Part shown: piece after piece, positions 47,606 through 60,439 of the stretch
How the letters are laid out: each line of letters starts with the position of its first letter
Numbering within the stretch: the first letter of the stretch is position 1
NCBI RefSeq assembly: GCF_041146395.1
Contig: NC_090997.1
Coordinates: 39,969,501 to 40,033,500, forward strand
Source: Eulemur rufifrons
Lineage: Eukaryota > Chordata > Mammalia > Primates > Lemuridae
Length of the DNA: 64,000 bases
Reading direction: 5' to 3'
The notes under the pieces: model-generated
The model's input: only the letters and a program-made list of their open reading frames with translations
What the model was told of the DNA's origin: nothing
Database searches by the model: none
Program-made: the position numbers and the translations under genes

Positions 47606-50324
47606 TATTATACTTGGTAATATAAATATATCTTATACATATTATTTCATGTTCTTCAAATACCTGAAACAGTATTTTAATACTTAAAAATGTATTAAAG
47701 AGAAAAGAAAAAATACTAAAAGAAAAAAACTTAAAAACTGAAAATCATATCTGTGGTAAATGTTGAAGCTTTTGGAAATGGGAAATGTATTTCCCTAAGC
47801 TTCAACAGACTGTTGGCTGCAGAGTCTTCAAGAAGCTTCTTTTGCTTTAATTAAAACATAAAGTAGAAAAAATATAAAAGTAATAACTCAGTATTTTAAA
47901 TTATAACTCAGCCAGTTTTAAATGATTAGATCCCTGAATTCACTGCACTTTACACAGTATGTAAAATGATTCATATAAATAGTTCAGGAAAATAAATCCT
48001 TTATTGGATTTAAAACTAATCCAAATCATCATTAGGATTGGTTATAATGAATGTTGAAAAGGAGAGCGATAAATATTACAGTTTATACTGATACCTCTTA
48101 TTGTCAAGTGTTTCTGATAAGCAGAATAAACAGAAACATCATGTTCAAGTGTGTCTATGGCAAATATTTATAATTTTAACAAATACATGTAGCTTTCCCT
48201 AAATTCCTATCAAAGAAACCATGTTCACTGGACTGGGAAATTTTCTTTTTTTTTCAATTTCATGCACTAGACATGACATGACAACTTAGCAAGATTGTCC
48301 TATAATTATAGGACTTGCTGTCAGCACTCTATTGTGCCAAAATCTGTTGTCTATGCTTAAATACTAAGTTTCAGAAATGCAGTCACTTATTCAATCCTGA
48401 AACTACTTAAACATTGAAACAGCCAGAGACTTGGTTCTTTGATCATTGGCCATGTATTCATTTTGACATTATCTGGGTTTTTTCCAACTGCACCCAACTG
48501 GCATATCTATATGTGTTTCTACATCAATCATTTTATGGGCCATTGTCTTGCCTAACCTGTGAACAATACCTTTTATCACTTCACAATAAGTAGATTTGCT
48601 CATTTTCCATATTGGTCATTAATCCAGGTAGATCACGGTATGGTAGAAACCTCAGACCAATAGAAGCCAATGGACTCACAGTACAAAGAGCTCTAAATAA
48701 TGGGATAACTGCTGAACAGACAGAAATAGTTATTTTACTGAAATAATCAGGTTGAGCTATTTAAGTTTGATTTTACTATAATAGAATCATTGGAAAAGTA
48801 ATTGTGTTTCCAAGAACTTCCTTTGATATATAGTTTAGGAATTCAGACATTTTGAATTTTTATTTTAAAATTTTAGTCATTTCAAATTGGCTTATGTAAC
48901 TATCTCAGTTTACTTTCAGATTGAATTGCTAAGGTGAATAATTTTGATTTTAATAGGCCTAGAAAGTATATTTTTAGTGTGAAATGTCAAAGTAATTTTT
49001 TTGTCTCCTCTACATGAAAATAGCTTGCAGATTTTGTTGACATCTGATCTAAAACAATTTCTATAGTCTGAGGCACGAGTGAACTTCAATTTTAACTTTG
49101 TAATGATTATACATGTTTATGGAAAATGAATTGAAATGTAGAACTGCAATCATTGTCTGCATTTTCTAGTCTTTGCCAGGCCTAAATGTCTTTTTATTTA
49201 GAGAATTTTCCATGCCTTTGGGTTACTAAGGTTCAAAATAATGTAAACTGGTACATTTTTATTTGGTTGAATCTGTAGCGAAAAAGGCAGTGATTATGCA
49301 CTTTATTCACAATATCATATTTTGCATGGACTTTGCCTATGGCTTCTCGGAACAAGATGGTGGCATATCAGGAATAGGTGAATAAACCATTCTGGAATAA
49401 CAACCTGGCTTAGGGCTGATGCCCAAGGAAGAAGGAAAAAAAACCAAAGTTACAATATTTAAGACCACATTGCAATCTCAGGCTGATCTTAGGTGGTATA
49501 CATGGCTAAAAGGCAGAGTCTGGTTTGTGGGTGCTTAGCAGCAAATGAAATTCACTTAATTACATTGTAGAACTGTTTGGGATCCAAGAGGCACTCAAGA
49601 AGTTTGAAATAAAATCTCAGTCTTTAGCCAAAAGGACTGAGACAAGACCCATCTCCTAAAGGAGAAGAAGCTGGCTAGAGCCAGGCAGGTTTTCAGGATC
49701 CTGGCCACACTTGCTACAGTTTAAGGTGCTGTACCAGAGGTATATTGGAGTACAAACTAGGAAACAGGCAATGCTCAAATATACAAAATTTTCACAGATG
49801 GTGGGACACACAAACAAATGGTGGGTTTTAAAGATCCACTTATGGGGAATCCAGTTGACCCTAGACCCACCTTGTTCCCTGGGAGATAGTCATTCAATGT
49901 GATTCTCATGGGTTTGGTGATCAAGTAGTCTAGAACCTATTGTTGGGGGTCTTCAATTACTAGTGATGAATAAGAAGAAATGAAATCAAATGAGGTCTCT
50001 AGAACAAATATTTTCAACTCAGTCAACTGATTGGTTTTGTAATTTTTCTTTTCATTACTCTGATTAATTGACTGACATGGTCTTTTACTTGAGGATTGTT
50101 TGGACTCAATCCAAAGTAAATGATATTTTCTTCTCCTACATGATCTTGAGCTCTTAAAATTGAATTCTAAACCTTATTTTTTTAATCTGAAGTTTTTAGA
50201 ACTATTTAGTAGAGTCTGCTTGATGTTAAGCAAATTTTTAATATTTTGGTCATATGCAAACTAATTTTTTAGTTTTGTAAAAAATTGTAAACATTTAGTT
50301 TTGTAAAGTCACATTTTCAGAGCT
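47606..50324. other. Unique DNA with one unplaced GC-richer block
   Basis: 47606-49350 is AT-rich with nothing recognised. 49360-49920 is richer in G and C. It starts 'ggaacaagatggtggcatat', which resembles an old L1 5' end, and continues with 'ggagaagaagctggctagag' and 'gtttaaggtgctgtaccag'. I cannot assign it, and the 63-codon frame at 49711-49902 has no motif. Confidence 0.5.
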
Positions 50325-50860
50325 ATTTATTAAAGTATAAAATACGTTGAGACAAGTATACACATCGGCAGTATACAGCTCAATGAATGTTCACAAACTG
50401 AATGTGTACAGGTCAAGAAACAGAATATTGTAGTATCCCCAAAGTCCCCTTCTAGTTACTCCAGAAGAATAATTACTGTACTAATAATAGATACATCTGT
50501 GTGCTTTTGAACTTTGTACAAAATGAATCATATATATTCTTTTGTATTTGGTTTCTTTTGCTCCACATTAAGCTTGTGAGATTTCTCAATGTTGTTCTTA
50601 GTCATAGATCATTTATTATCAATTTTATATTGTTCCATTGTATGAGCATATTATAATTTGTTTTATCACTTCTACTATTGGAGAGAATTTAGTTTGTTTG
50701 CTGTATAGTTGCTATTATGTATGGTGTTGCTATAAATATTTTAGTGCTTGTCTTTTGGCAAACATAGGTACACATTTCTGTGGATACTTAGGAGTGAAGT
50801 GCTGGGTCATATTTCAGTGAAACTTTTTAACATGCCATCTGAAGTTTGCAATTTTGTCTG
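50325..50860 (-). mobile_element. L1M (L1MC/MD/ME-type) 3' UTR
   Basis: The plus strand runs 'agtataaaatacgttgagac', 'cagctcaatgaatgttcaca', 'aggtcaagaaacagaatatt', 'tttttgaactttgtacaaaa'-like words, 'gtgagatttctcaatgttgt', 'ttgttccattgtatgagcat', 'gtgcttgtcttttggcaaac' and 'ggagtgaagtgctgggtcat'. All are in the order of an old L1M 3' UTR in reverse complement. Confidence 0.85.
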
Positions 50861-51374
50861 TTAGTGAATTCAGAACATTTTCTATTATCCCAAATATGTC
50901 CCAGATCTATTTTGTCCTTGCTGTACATAATTTCCATTGGCCTACTTTTTCCCAAAGTTATTATACATAGAGGTTTAATTACATGCCTTCTTCCTCTGTT
51001 GTACATATATACTTCCCCTAATATTAGCTTTGAAATATAACTACTGGAATTTTAATGAACAGATAAAGAATATAGCAGACTATTTTGTAGTTTTTAAAAT
51101 TTATGCCTCAGGCTATTTGGTTTTGAGGCTTTTACCTACAAATGATAGAGAAGAAGTATGAACATAACATAATGTAAAGTTGTTCCCCATTTAAAAAGTT
51201 GACCATGTTAAAATCTGGCATTTTGGAACAAGTGAATAAATGGGTATCAATTTGCATTAAAACACCATCTTACTTTGTAAAAGGATTAAGCTCATGCTGT
51301 TTTTAATTATTAAGTTTCCCAGTGGACGTAAAATATAATTCTGATTTTGTTTAGGAGATAGGGAAGAATATTAT
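50861..51374. other. Unique DNA, nothing recognised
   Basis: No feature can be supported. Confidence 0.5.
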
Positions 51375-51580
51375 TGAAAACCTACCGTCTTCCAGCCATT
51401 GGACAAGCTACTTTCCAATAAGTTTTCTTATTCAGTTCTCATAAAAGTGCACTGAAACTATGCTTAATGTCTACATTTTTAAGATGCGAGGAACTTAGCT
51501 TTGGTAAGTAACCTGCTAAAGGTTACAAAATAATTATTGAGGCAGATACTGAATCCTAACTGAACCTATGGGAATACAAA
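51375..51580 (-). repeat. MIR SINE
   Basis: 'cattggacaagctactttcc', 'cttattcagttctcataaaa', 'aagatgcgaggaacttagc', 'taagtaacctgctaaaggtt' and 'gaggcagatactgaatccta' follow the MIR reverse complement. Confidence 0.75.
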
Positions 51581-52317
51581 ACTTATATTCTTTTTTGCAT
51601 AATATGTTCAGCTTTCTAAGATTCTCCTTATTGCATAGAATAATGAAACATATGGATGAATGCTTACCTATAGAAAAATGTTTTATAAATGAAGTTGTAT
51701 CCCAGAATGAGTGAATTGGTTAAAATAATTGGCTGAAAAAGTTAAAAGAGAATTTGATGATTTAATTACATGTTTTATCATTTCAGTAGAATATACAGAG
51801 GTTATATTTTAAGTTGTATTTTAAGGTTGCATTTTGGAGTTGAAAAACCCTTTGCCTTGGTGTCTGCCCCACTCTCAACCATTTCACATTCCATTCCTGT
51901 GACCGACTGATGTGCATGACTATGACAAACGCTTGGCAGCCACACTGGGCGGGGCTTGTGAGTGTGAGGACTCAGACTGTCATTAAACCAGGGCCTGGCG
52001 CCAAGGACTGAGTGCATGCTGGAGACACTGCTCCAAACTCCACCACCCTGTTGGCCAACGCACAAGTGCAAATTGTACTTGTGAATTTATCATAAATTAT
52101 TTTTTAATAGAGCATATTAAACCAGACAAAGAAAATGCTTTCTCTCTGGAATGGAATCCCACCCTATTGTAATCTGAATTTGACTTGATAAATAATGGGA
52201 CAGGCTACTGAGGGAGATTACAAAGTATCTCTCTCATGGGGTTCTTAAGAAGAGAATAACCATCTGTCCATGATGAGTCCAAGGTAGGGTTGTGTCAATG
52301 AATTGGAGAAGCCCATG
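51581..52317. other. Unique DNA with a small GC-richer block
   Basis: 51820-52075 stands out from its AT-rich surroundings ('cactgggcggggcttgtgag', 'cagggcctggcgccaaggac'). It gives an 89-codon minus-strand frame (51802-52071) with no motif I recognise. It could be an unplaced repeat or a conserved element. Confidence 0.5.
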
Positions 52318-52445
52318 GTGTTATGGAAAGAGTGTTTGCTAACAGTTAGGATAACTAGGCTTTAGTTCTCTGCTTTCTGGTAACTGTTCTTGTGACCTTA
52401 AGCAGGTTGATTGAATCCTAGGTCCTCATCTCACCATGTTGTGAT
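52318..52445 (+). repeat. MIR SINE
   Basis: 'ttatggaaagagtgtttgct', 'actaggctttagttctctgc', 'taactgttcttgtgacctta' and 'agcaggttgattgaatccta', then 'gtcctcatctcacc', follow MIR from the tRNA-like head forwards. Confidence 0.75.
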
Positions 52446-52884
52446 ACTGCCAGAGAGTGGGGCCCACATCTTAAATCCTTCTAGCCCCTGGATATCAAGA
52501 AAATAGTGTGAAAGAGTTGGACTAAAATGTGTTCTGTAGAAAATTAGCTCATGGCAGGTAAATGACTACTGTGATATAGAGGTGTTTTGTCATGAGTTTG
52601 AGAAAAAAAATTAAGCTTTCTTTTTTTTAAATGTTAAGATTTATAGGTGCCTGTAATGTAGAGAAGATCAGAGCGGTTTTTCAGGAGTTAAGTGGCATTC
52701 ATTGTTTCCCAAACACATTTGACTATGAAACTCACTGGGTGCAACATATCATGGATCTAGTAATCTATGAAACACACTTTATAATCACAAATTTTGAGAT
52801 ATTAAACTTCCAGCCTTGAAATTTCAGTGTGTCTGTGTTTTACAAATATATCTGTTTACTTTCATATCTATCAAGGGAAATTTG
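52446..52884. other. Unique DNA, nothing recognised
   Basis: No supported feature. Confidence 0.5.
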
Positions 52885-53075
52885 ATAATTTGTTCATTTA
52901 ATAAAGATTTATTAGTACCTACTATGTACCAGGACAGTATTGAGTACTGAGGATGCATCAATGAATAAACAACAATAAAAACAAAATCCCTGCATACATG
53001 AAGCTTATGTTTTAGTGCAGGAAGACAGATAATAAATGATTAAGTAATAACATATAAATATGTGCTATGGGTAAA
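52885..53075 (-). repeat. L2 LINE, 3' tail
   Basis: 'taataaagatttattagtac', 'ctactatgtaccaggacagt', 'tgaggatgcatcaatgaata', 'aaaatccctgcatacatgaa' and 'gcttatgttttagtgcagg', then 'agacagataataaatgatta', are the reverse complement of the L2 end. Confidence 0.85.
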
Positions 53076-55639
53076 AATAAAGATAGAATTCTGGGTTAAC
53101 CTTAGTGATTCATTATACCCAGTAGAATTCAGTACAAGTGAAACTTCATGAATTCTGAAGCTAGGTCAGAAAAGGCTATGCTACTTTGGCTGCTTCCCTT
53201 GGAATGGTCGTTCTCTAGAGACTTACAACATAGTATGAACTAAGATACTCATGTTGGCTGCTCTACATATCATCTCTGTTTAGAAATCACTATTTAGGAA
53301 GTCAGATTGTTCACACAGCATGAAATTGAAGCAAGAGTTATTTGATTAACTTAAATGGTTAATCAAATTAAGCTGTGCTAAACCAATTATTTGTTGCTAT
53401 AAAAGGCATAAACCTCTTACAGTACAAGAAGTTGAGTTTAATTGACTGGTTACTCATACACAGTACTAGGTAAGCACTGTAAATTTTGTTTTACAGAATA
53501 TATTTTTTTCCTGCTCTATGTTGATTCCCAAATTTTGAGATACATAGGTTCTTTACAAATATACCAAATGCTATCAATTTTATTACTATAATATCTTTTA
53601 TTACACCTGGAAGCCATCTTGTCTCTTTAAGGTAAATTTAAATGTATCTCATCTCATATAATTAATTCTTGGATTCTCAGTACTTTGAAAGCCAATTAAG
53701 TCTACCCTCATTACTGAAAAGAGTAAAATATCTGTACTTACATGAGATTTTGAGAGGGTATATTTCCTTGAAGTACCCTGAAATCAATGAGTAGGACAGA
53801 GTCCCAAAGAAATTTGTGATATGGTACATCTATTTATTTATTTTCTTTGAAATTGGCTTAAAGAAACAGAGATAATCCACAGAACAGGAATGTGACTTAT
53901 GATGACACCGATCTTTATAATAAGACTAAGTGTTGATTTGAATGAAAATTTTGGAAATCATTTTTAATGGCTTTGATGACAACTTATAGCATCCCCAATC
54001 CCTTACTACTGGTTCCTGTAATCAATCCAATCAACTTTTAAAAACTTAAAAACTTAAAATATTCTTTCTCTAGGAATGTAAATTTTCATGCTATTAAAAT
54101 GCAAATCAACACAGCTATGCAATTATGTCATATATATGGAGAATTCTTTAGCCTCTCTATTCTAATTCTGCATACTTGTCACAGTCATTAGAAAGAAAGT
54201 ATATGGTCTCTGAAAGACTTCAGAATCAATCACCCTGCAATCGTGACTATATGTATATTTATTTGCAAGCAGAATCTTCATATTTGGTTATCATAAATGA
54301 GCCATTGTCTCTTTTGGCTGGCATCATACATGGAAGAAAAAATAAATTATATGACATTTAGAGAAAAAAAGCAAACATTTATGCAGCCCATGCAATTTCT
54401 CACAATGATAAAAACCATAAGGAGACAAACCTAGCATATCCTGCCCAACATTCCAATTATATAGGATTATTCTATATTTGGTGTGCTTGATTTTATAGTA
54501 ATTATCCTTTCATTGCTTCATTTGGGGGGCTCATTCCATAAAATAAGAAGCTTTTTGATTAGGACAATACAGACTTAGATTTAGTAAGAATTTTATTGTT
54601 CGTAAAGTGTGATATTTTGAATACAGTCAGATTGATATAACTGAACAAAAGCCAAGTGGCTTTTAGGAAATACATTTTAAGATTTCCATTTTCATCAAAC
54701 TTTCTTTGTTACTTTGGTATTTTCTTCTTTTAGATATACGTTTTTCAAAGGTTCATTGATTTCATGTTGAATGGAAGTCAAATAGTTAACTTGTATCTTT
54801 GACCACAGAGTTGTAGTCTTTTCCAAGGAAGAGTCACTATTTGGCATGTTTATTCACATTGGCTCAAAAAAGGATAGCAGGAGAAAAACAATAAAATTGT
54901 GGTCATAAATGCAAATAGATATTTGAGCTGGGGAAGCATGATAGACCTCAGGCATAGAATATGAATAAGCACAATGTATCAGAAGATGGTTATTGAGGTT
55001 AGAATACAGGAGGATCCAGGAGGAAATTTGGATTTAAAATTCATAAAAGGTTACACTAGGAGGTTTGGATGGAAACTCTAACCATTGGGAGGATATGCTG
55101 CCTGTGTGGTGCAGGGGTAGAGTCTATAAACATAGAGAAACTTAAAGGGTTAGACAGCATTAAGGCAAAGCTTCATTGCTAAAGGATTGTATTATGAAAA
55201 TTGGCCCAGGTACTTATATTAGTTTATACTTCAGGAATGCCTAAATAGGATTTCTAATAGATAGTGACAAATGCAGGACCATTTTGTTGATAAAGTCTCC
55301 ATTTCCATTTTTTTCCTAAGCTGGGATATACTATGTACATTTTTTCTCTTTCCAATGGCCTTTGTGATGTAGCCCATTCTTTTATTTTCATGGCTACTCT
55401 GTTATTTTCTTCCTTTATTCATTTTCAGCACATATGTATCAAGAGTACACAATATACTCTCAGAGTATTTGGACCAGTCATGGGCAACTGATGGATTAAA
55501 GTAACATGCTTTCTGTTTCTATGGAGTGTAAAATTCTAGAAGAAGAGAGAGGCATTGAATCTGAGGCTGATGTGACAAAATGTAACTTTCAGTTGTCCTG
55601 TGAGTGTATACATTGGTGCTTGCTGTATTATATTTTAAA
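53076..55639. other. Unique AT-rich DNA, no gene seen
   Basis: No repeat family is clear. A perfect 11-base hairpin is at 53340-53368. 55420-55560 has a faint MIR3/L2-like flavour that I cannot align. Confidence 0.55.
53340..53368. other. Perfect 11-base inverted repeat
   Basis: 'atttgattaac' (53340-53350) is followed after seven bases by its exact complement 'gttaatcaaat' (53358-53368). No stem-flanking element or terminal duplication is seen, so it may be chance in AT-rich DNA. Confidence 0.85.
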
Positions 55640-55868
55640 TGTATGAATAATAATTAACACTGATAAAGTACCTATTCAGTGTTAGGTACTGTGCCAAATG
55701 CTTTACCTGTCGATTACAATCATCAATTTAATCCTCACAACATTTTAGGATCCTATAAGATAGGTAGTGTTATGTCTGTTTTCAGATGAAGAAATTGAAA
55801 CTGAGATCAAATACTTTTTCAGGTATGCATAACTTGTAACAGTCAAAAGCAGGATTTGAACTTATAAT
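55640..55868 (-). repeat. MIR SINE, nearly full length
   Basis: 'gataaagtacctattcagtg', 'ttaggtactgtgccaaatgc', 'tttaatcctcacaacatttt', 'ataagataggtagtgttatg', 'gatgaagaaattgaaactga' and 'aaagcaggatttgaactta' follow the MIR reverse complement. Confidence 0.9.
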
Positions 55869-58224
55869 AGGTAGAAGAAGAACATTTCTCCCTTCTCTCT
55901 ATCCCTGCACCCATCCTTTTTCCCTGTGCTTTCCAAGGACAAACTAATCAGAATGGGGACACAGTTTAATCTGGGGCTGGTTAGTACCTTGGATAGCTCC
56001 CAGGGTACAGTTTCCAGATGAAGTCCCAGGCCTCACTGGGTCCTTTATTTTTAGAGCATCCCAGCTATCTAGTGGAATTTGCCCTTCTCCTCCCTTTCTT
56101 TCAGTGGGTCTCTGAAGATTAAGAGGCTCAGCCAGCTTCATTTAGTAACTCATTCATCAGTATTTATTTAATATTATTTGGCAAATTCTTAGTAGAACAG
56201 TGGAGGGAGTATATATGGAGGTATATAGGCCAATGTAGGGTCTGTGATGAGGTTGCTTTCTCTTCGGTCTCCTCCAATACTCCTCTCTCCCCCTAACATA
56301 AACATCATCTATTAGAAGACTACTTTTTTAGCTAGTAAGGTATTCTACAGGGATTTAATGACCCCAGGAGCTCTTGCAGACTTATAATAACACATTTTAA
56401 AGAGTTAATCAGGAATTTAACCAACAAGGATTAAGAGTAAAAATTTAAAGTAATTTCACAACATGGGGTATAATTGGTTTCTTTTGTGCTTTGCTCTGTT
56501 GTTCAGGCAAAGATATTGTATAATCACACATTTTCTCTAAAATTCATTTTATTTTTCTTCACACAATTGTGGTGAATAACATAGCTGGCCATATATATGT
56601 ATATATACAAACATACCAGTTTCAGACCTTCAGATTATTTTTGAAGAAAAAGATAACTTCTTCCACTGCTTTACCCAGGAACAGGAATAATGGGGTAAAA
56701 AAGGCATGCTTCATCTTTTTTTTCTCATCCCCCCCAAGAAAAAAATGTTGCCACTTTTTTTTTCCATATGAGTAGAGTAGTTGTTCGGCCTCAAAATTTC
56801 CTCTTAATTGTTTAGGTTTCTGTACCCTTACTCTTTCCAGATCCATAAACAAGGAAGGATTACAAAAGAATATAACAAGTTAACAGTAACGTGTGGTTTC
56901 AGATCCTTTCTTCTTTAATGTCACTGCTAAACCAGATGTGTGCTATCCATCGGAGGCTTTGTTCTGTTCTATAATCCTACTGGCAAACTTTTGTATCTGT
57001 TCCTTATCATATTCTGGAAGGAATTCCATGAAATAGCTCTGAAGCAGGGGAAAAAAATGGCAGAAACAGACCAAGAATCTCATGAGAAAGAATTTCAGGG
57101 GGGAAAAAAAAATAAAAAGAAAATCCCACATATTTTGAGTGGTCTAATATATCTTGATTTTTAGTTTGGTATTTTAACTACAATTGAGCAATACTACTAA
57201 TAAAATCAGTCTGCTCTACTTCCTTTGGTCCTTGAAAGAGAGCAGAAATTATTGGCCTAATTTACAGATATGTTAGCTGATGCTCAAAGAATGTATTTCA
57301 CTCAAAGCAGGTGAGGTCAGGTATTCTGACTTTCTTTAAGTTATTTGTACTTTGCTCACCTGCTTCATACATAATAAAACTAAACTATCTTTTTTAACAC
57401 AGAGTAGAATATTAGGAATTAAATTATGAGGCAAAAACAATAACCAAACCAAAAATCAGCATTAAATATTCAAGTGTCTGAGGTTGATTGAACCTGATTC
57501 TAAAACCTGATGCTAAAAATACTCAGTTTAATATAACGTGCCATCTACTAGAAAGCCTTTCTAATTTAGGCTAATGTGGAGAGATAGCCTTACTGAATTA
57601 TAAAAAAAATGAGTAATATGTTACATTTATAGTAACATGAGCTAATTTAAAAACATATTGACTCAAAGATGCATTTCTATCATAAATATGATTAATAAAT
57701 CACAGTCAATTGTTATTAAATAAATGCATACTTCTGACATTCCTGTGTACCAGATATACTTTTAAATAAGTTAAAATCATTTTTGCAGAGTGTTGTATAT
57801 CATAAATTTATTTTAACATACTTATCCATGTACATAGTGCAAAAGTGTTCATATCTGTGACCAAATTATAAAGAAAGCTTAAATTAAGACATAAAAATCA
57901 ATGAAACACTATTCACAGTTTAAGATTATTGCTGAAAATAATTATTACTACTGATCAACAATGGTTATGTAAAGGAAAGTTAGCACTGGCCATGTCTATT
58001 TTAAAATTGGCATAATATTGATTTCGCTCAATAAATTGGATTCAATAGGAGCAGTACTATTTTTCAGCCTGAATATATCTTGGAGTTTTCTTCACAACAA
58101 AATAATGATTTTAAAATATTGTCTCCTAAATCATTTTCCATCAAATATTAAGAAATTAGTTTTTTGTTCTGTGTTAGTAACTTCGCAAAACTTCAGAAGC
58201 ATTCAAAACTTCAGATGAATAATG
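55869..58224. other. Unique DNA, nothing recognised
   Basis: Several 60-76 codon frames overlap A or T runs at 56718-56745 and 57100-57120. None has a motif, and no gene is supported. Confidence 0.55.
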
Positions 58225-58395
58225 TTTTTTAAAAAATTGATATATTCTCATTATGAAAAACTCAAGTAATTCATCAAAGTATTAATACAAAAAGGAAAAA
58301 TATACTCAGAAGTTCATTACTCAGATAAAATATAGAAGTTTTAATATATCATGCTACATATTTCTCCGTATATGCATATCTATAGTTTTACATGA
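58225..58395 (-). mobile_element. Possible L1ME 3' UTR fragment
   Basis: 'tttttaaaaaattgatatat', 'gaaaaactcaagtaattcat' and 'catatttctccgtatatgca' resemble the reverse complement of the L1ME 3' UTR beginning, much decayed. Confidence 0.4.
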
Positions 58396-58439
58396 ATAAT
58401 GTATCGATTAAGAATGTTTTCAGCACAAAGTGACTGAAA

Positions 58440-58800
58440 ACTAAATCAATAGCAGTTTAGATAAATAAACATTACCTTTTTCCCCCCTACATAAGAAGTT
58501 TGGGATAGTATAGAAACTCAGTGATGAAATCAAAGACTCTTTATATCTTTTTGCTATATTATTATTAGTATATTCTTTTTTTAGATCCGTGCATCTATAT
58601 TCAAGGCATGAATAGAAGTACTGGCCTGAAGTATGCTTGTCCTTTATTACCAACAACAAAAATATTATTCCAGGGAATTCTCAACTTCAATAGATTTCTG
58701 CTTATAGCTCATGGGCCAGAACTATATTGCATTTCCACACCTACCTGGACATAGAGCTGAGAAAATATGAAATTAGCTTTTACAGCCTTTATAAGAGGAG
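58440..58800 (-). mobile_element. Unnamed old repeat family, copy 4
   Basis: In the same order as the other copies: 'aaacattaccttttt', 'ctcagtgatgaaatcaaaga', 'ctctttatatctttttgcta', 'atgggccagaactatattgc', 'atttccacacctacctgg' and 'gagctgagaaaatat'. This copy spans both the part seen in copy 1 and the part seen in copies 2 and 3, which links them as one family. Strand is inferred as for copy 1. Confidence 0.5.
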
Positions 58801-59754
58801 AAGGTGGTAAGGTAGGTATACATTATATGCTAATATTATTTTTAAATAATAGCTATTAATTATTAATATTAAAACACTAATATATGATGATAAATGTAAT
58901 CATATTTAATCTTGAGATTTCAAAATAAAATATTTTAGATTTAATTATACAGAAGGAAGAAACCCACCATAAAACTTAAGAAAATACTGAACTTCTCATA
59001 AATATTTTCTCACTAAAATAGTTGTTATTTTTAAAGAAACTTATAAGTTTAGAAAAAGTCAATGAAAATTATTAAGTTTAAATCATTATGTATTTTAAAC
59101 ACTATATTTAAAATTTTACTGAACTGATTAACTTGTGATATAAAATTTAAAATGAGCTCACATTCATATGAGCTCAGATTCATATATTCATATGTATTAA
59201 CTATACATTCATAGAGTTCATATTCATGTTCCCCATGTCTTGATGTTTTAATTTATATTGACAGTTTTATGCTGTCAAGACATCAAACATTTACATTCCT
59301 TTTGTAACTGTAATTTCCATAATTGTCTATTTGCATGATTAAACTGATCAATAATTTTTTTCACTTATTGTATGATGGCTTTTCCTTCCCATTTATTTAT
59401 CTTTGGATCTTAATTAATTTGATTTTTTTGATGGAGCTTTTTAAAAAAGACATGTTATTAAATATTTAATCCTTCAAATTCCTTAGCCTTTAAGAATATC
59501 TTTTCATTGTCTTTATGATTATTTACCGTAGTGCCTAATTATAATACCTTTAGTCATAATTCCTTTCACTCAGAATTTAGCCATTTCCATATCTTTTGGC
59601 ATTGTATGTTGCTATGGAAAACCTTAGGCTAACCTGTTTATTATTTCCTCTATTTAGATGAATTGCATTTTCTGTATATGTTATCGAAAAAAAGTAACTA
59701 CTTTTGAGATAACAGAATAAAAGACTCCAATTATAAGTCATTTATTTTATATTC
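58801..59754. other. Unique AT-rich DNA with small repeats
   Basis: A 16-base unit, 'gagctcacattcatat' / 'gagctcagattcatat', is tandemly doubled at about 59153-59184. A 7-base hairpin, 'ttgacag'...'ctgtcaa', is at 59258-59278. No gene is seen. Confidence 0.55.
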
Positions 59755-59945
59755 ATTTTCAAAGTGTTTTAATCTCATTTAATCTCCACAATAAATCTGT
59801 AAAAAAACATTATCTCCATCTTTCATAAGATAAAAACTAAAGTTCAAATAATGTAAGTGATTTTTTCAGGTCTTAGATATAGTATTAAGCTAAAATTGAC
59901 CTAAAGAAACCTAACTCTAAATTCAGTGTTCTTTCAATTTTACAT
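59755..59945 (-). repeat. MIR SINE
   Basis: 'caaagtgttttaatctcatt', 'taatctccacaataaatctg', 'ttcataagataaaaactaaa', 'gttcaaataatgtaagtgat' and 'tcaggtcttagatatagtat' follow the MIR reverse complement. Confidence 0.7.
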
Positions 59946-60039
59946 GTGTTTTTAAGATGATTACAAAAAATAGTTTCTGGTTGGCATTTCCTGTACAATT
60001 TAGGGAGAATTAAAATCATTACTCATTAAAATTTAACCA

Positions 60040-60399
60040 CCTATCATGAATTCCATGTTTGTGTCCCCCCAAATTCATGTGTTGAAACCCTAACCTTCAA
60101 TAGGATAGTAGTAGGACATGGAGCCTTTGGGAGGTAATTAGGTCATGAGGGTGGCACTCCCCGGGAGATTAGTGTCTGACAAGAAGAGGACCAGAGCTAG
60201 CCCTCTGTCTTTTCTACCACTTGAGGATACAGTGAAAAGTTGGAAGTCTGCAACCCGGAAGAGGGTTCTCGTCAGAACCTAACCATGTTGGCTCCTTGAT
60301 TATGAAGGGTCCAGCCTCGGTAACTGTGAGAAATAAATTTCTGTTTTATATAAGCCTTTCAGTCTATGGTACTTTTTAATAATAGCCTGAGATGACTAA

Positions 60400-60400
<1 letters not shown>
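60040..60400 (+). mobile_element. MLT1-type solo LTR (ERVL-MaLR)
   Basis: 'gtttgtgtccccccaaattc', 'atgtgttgaaaccctaacct', 'gagcctttgggaggtaatta', 'ggtcatgagggtggcactcc', 'aactgtgagaaataaatttc' (poly-A signal region) and 'cagtctatggtacttttta', then 'gactaag', follow an MLT1A/B LTR from end to end. No internal retroviral sequence adjoins it. It is an old, silent LTR and codes for nothing. Confidence 0.92.

Positions 60401-60403
<3 letters not shown>

Positions 60404-60436
<33 letters not shown>
60404..60436. repeat. (TA)n microsatellite
   Basis: About 16 uninterrupted TA units start four bases after the end of the MLT1 LTR. Confidence 0.95.

Positions 60437-60439
<3 letters not shown>

Noticed and set aside
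60040..60436. Provirus with internal genes next to the MLT1 LTR
   Set aside because: Only one LTR is seen, with a TA repeat on one side and unique DNA on the other. There are no gag or pol remains.
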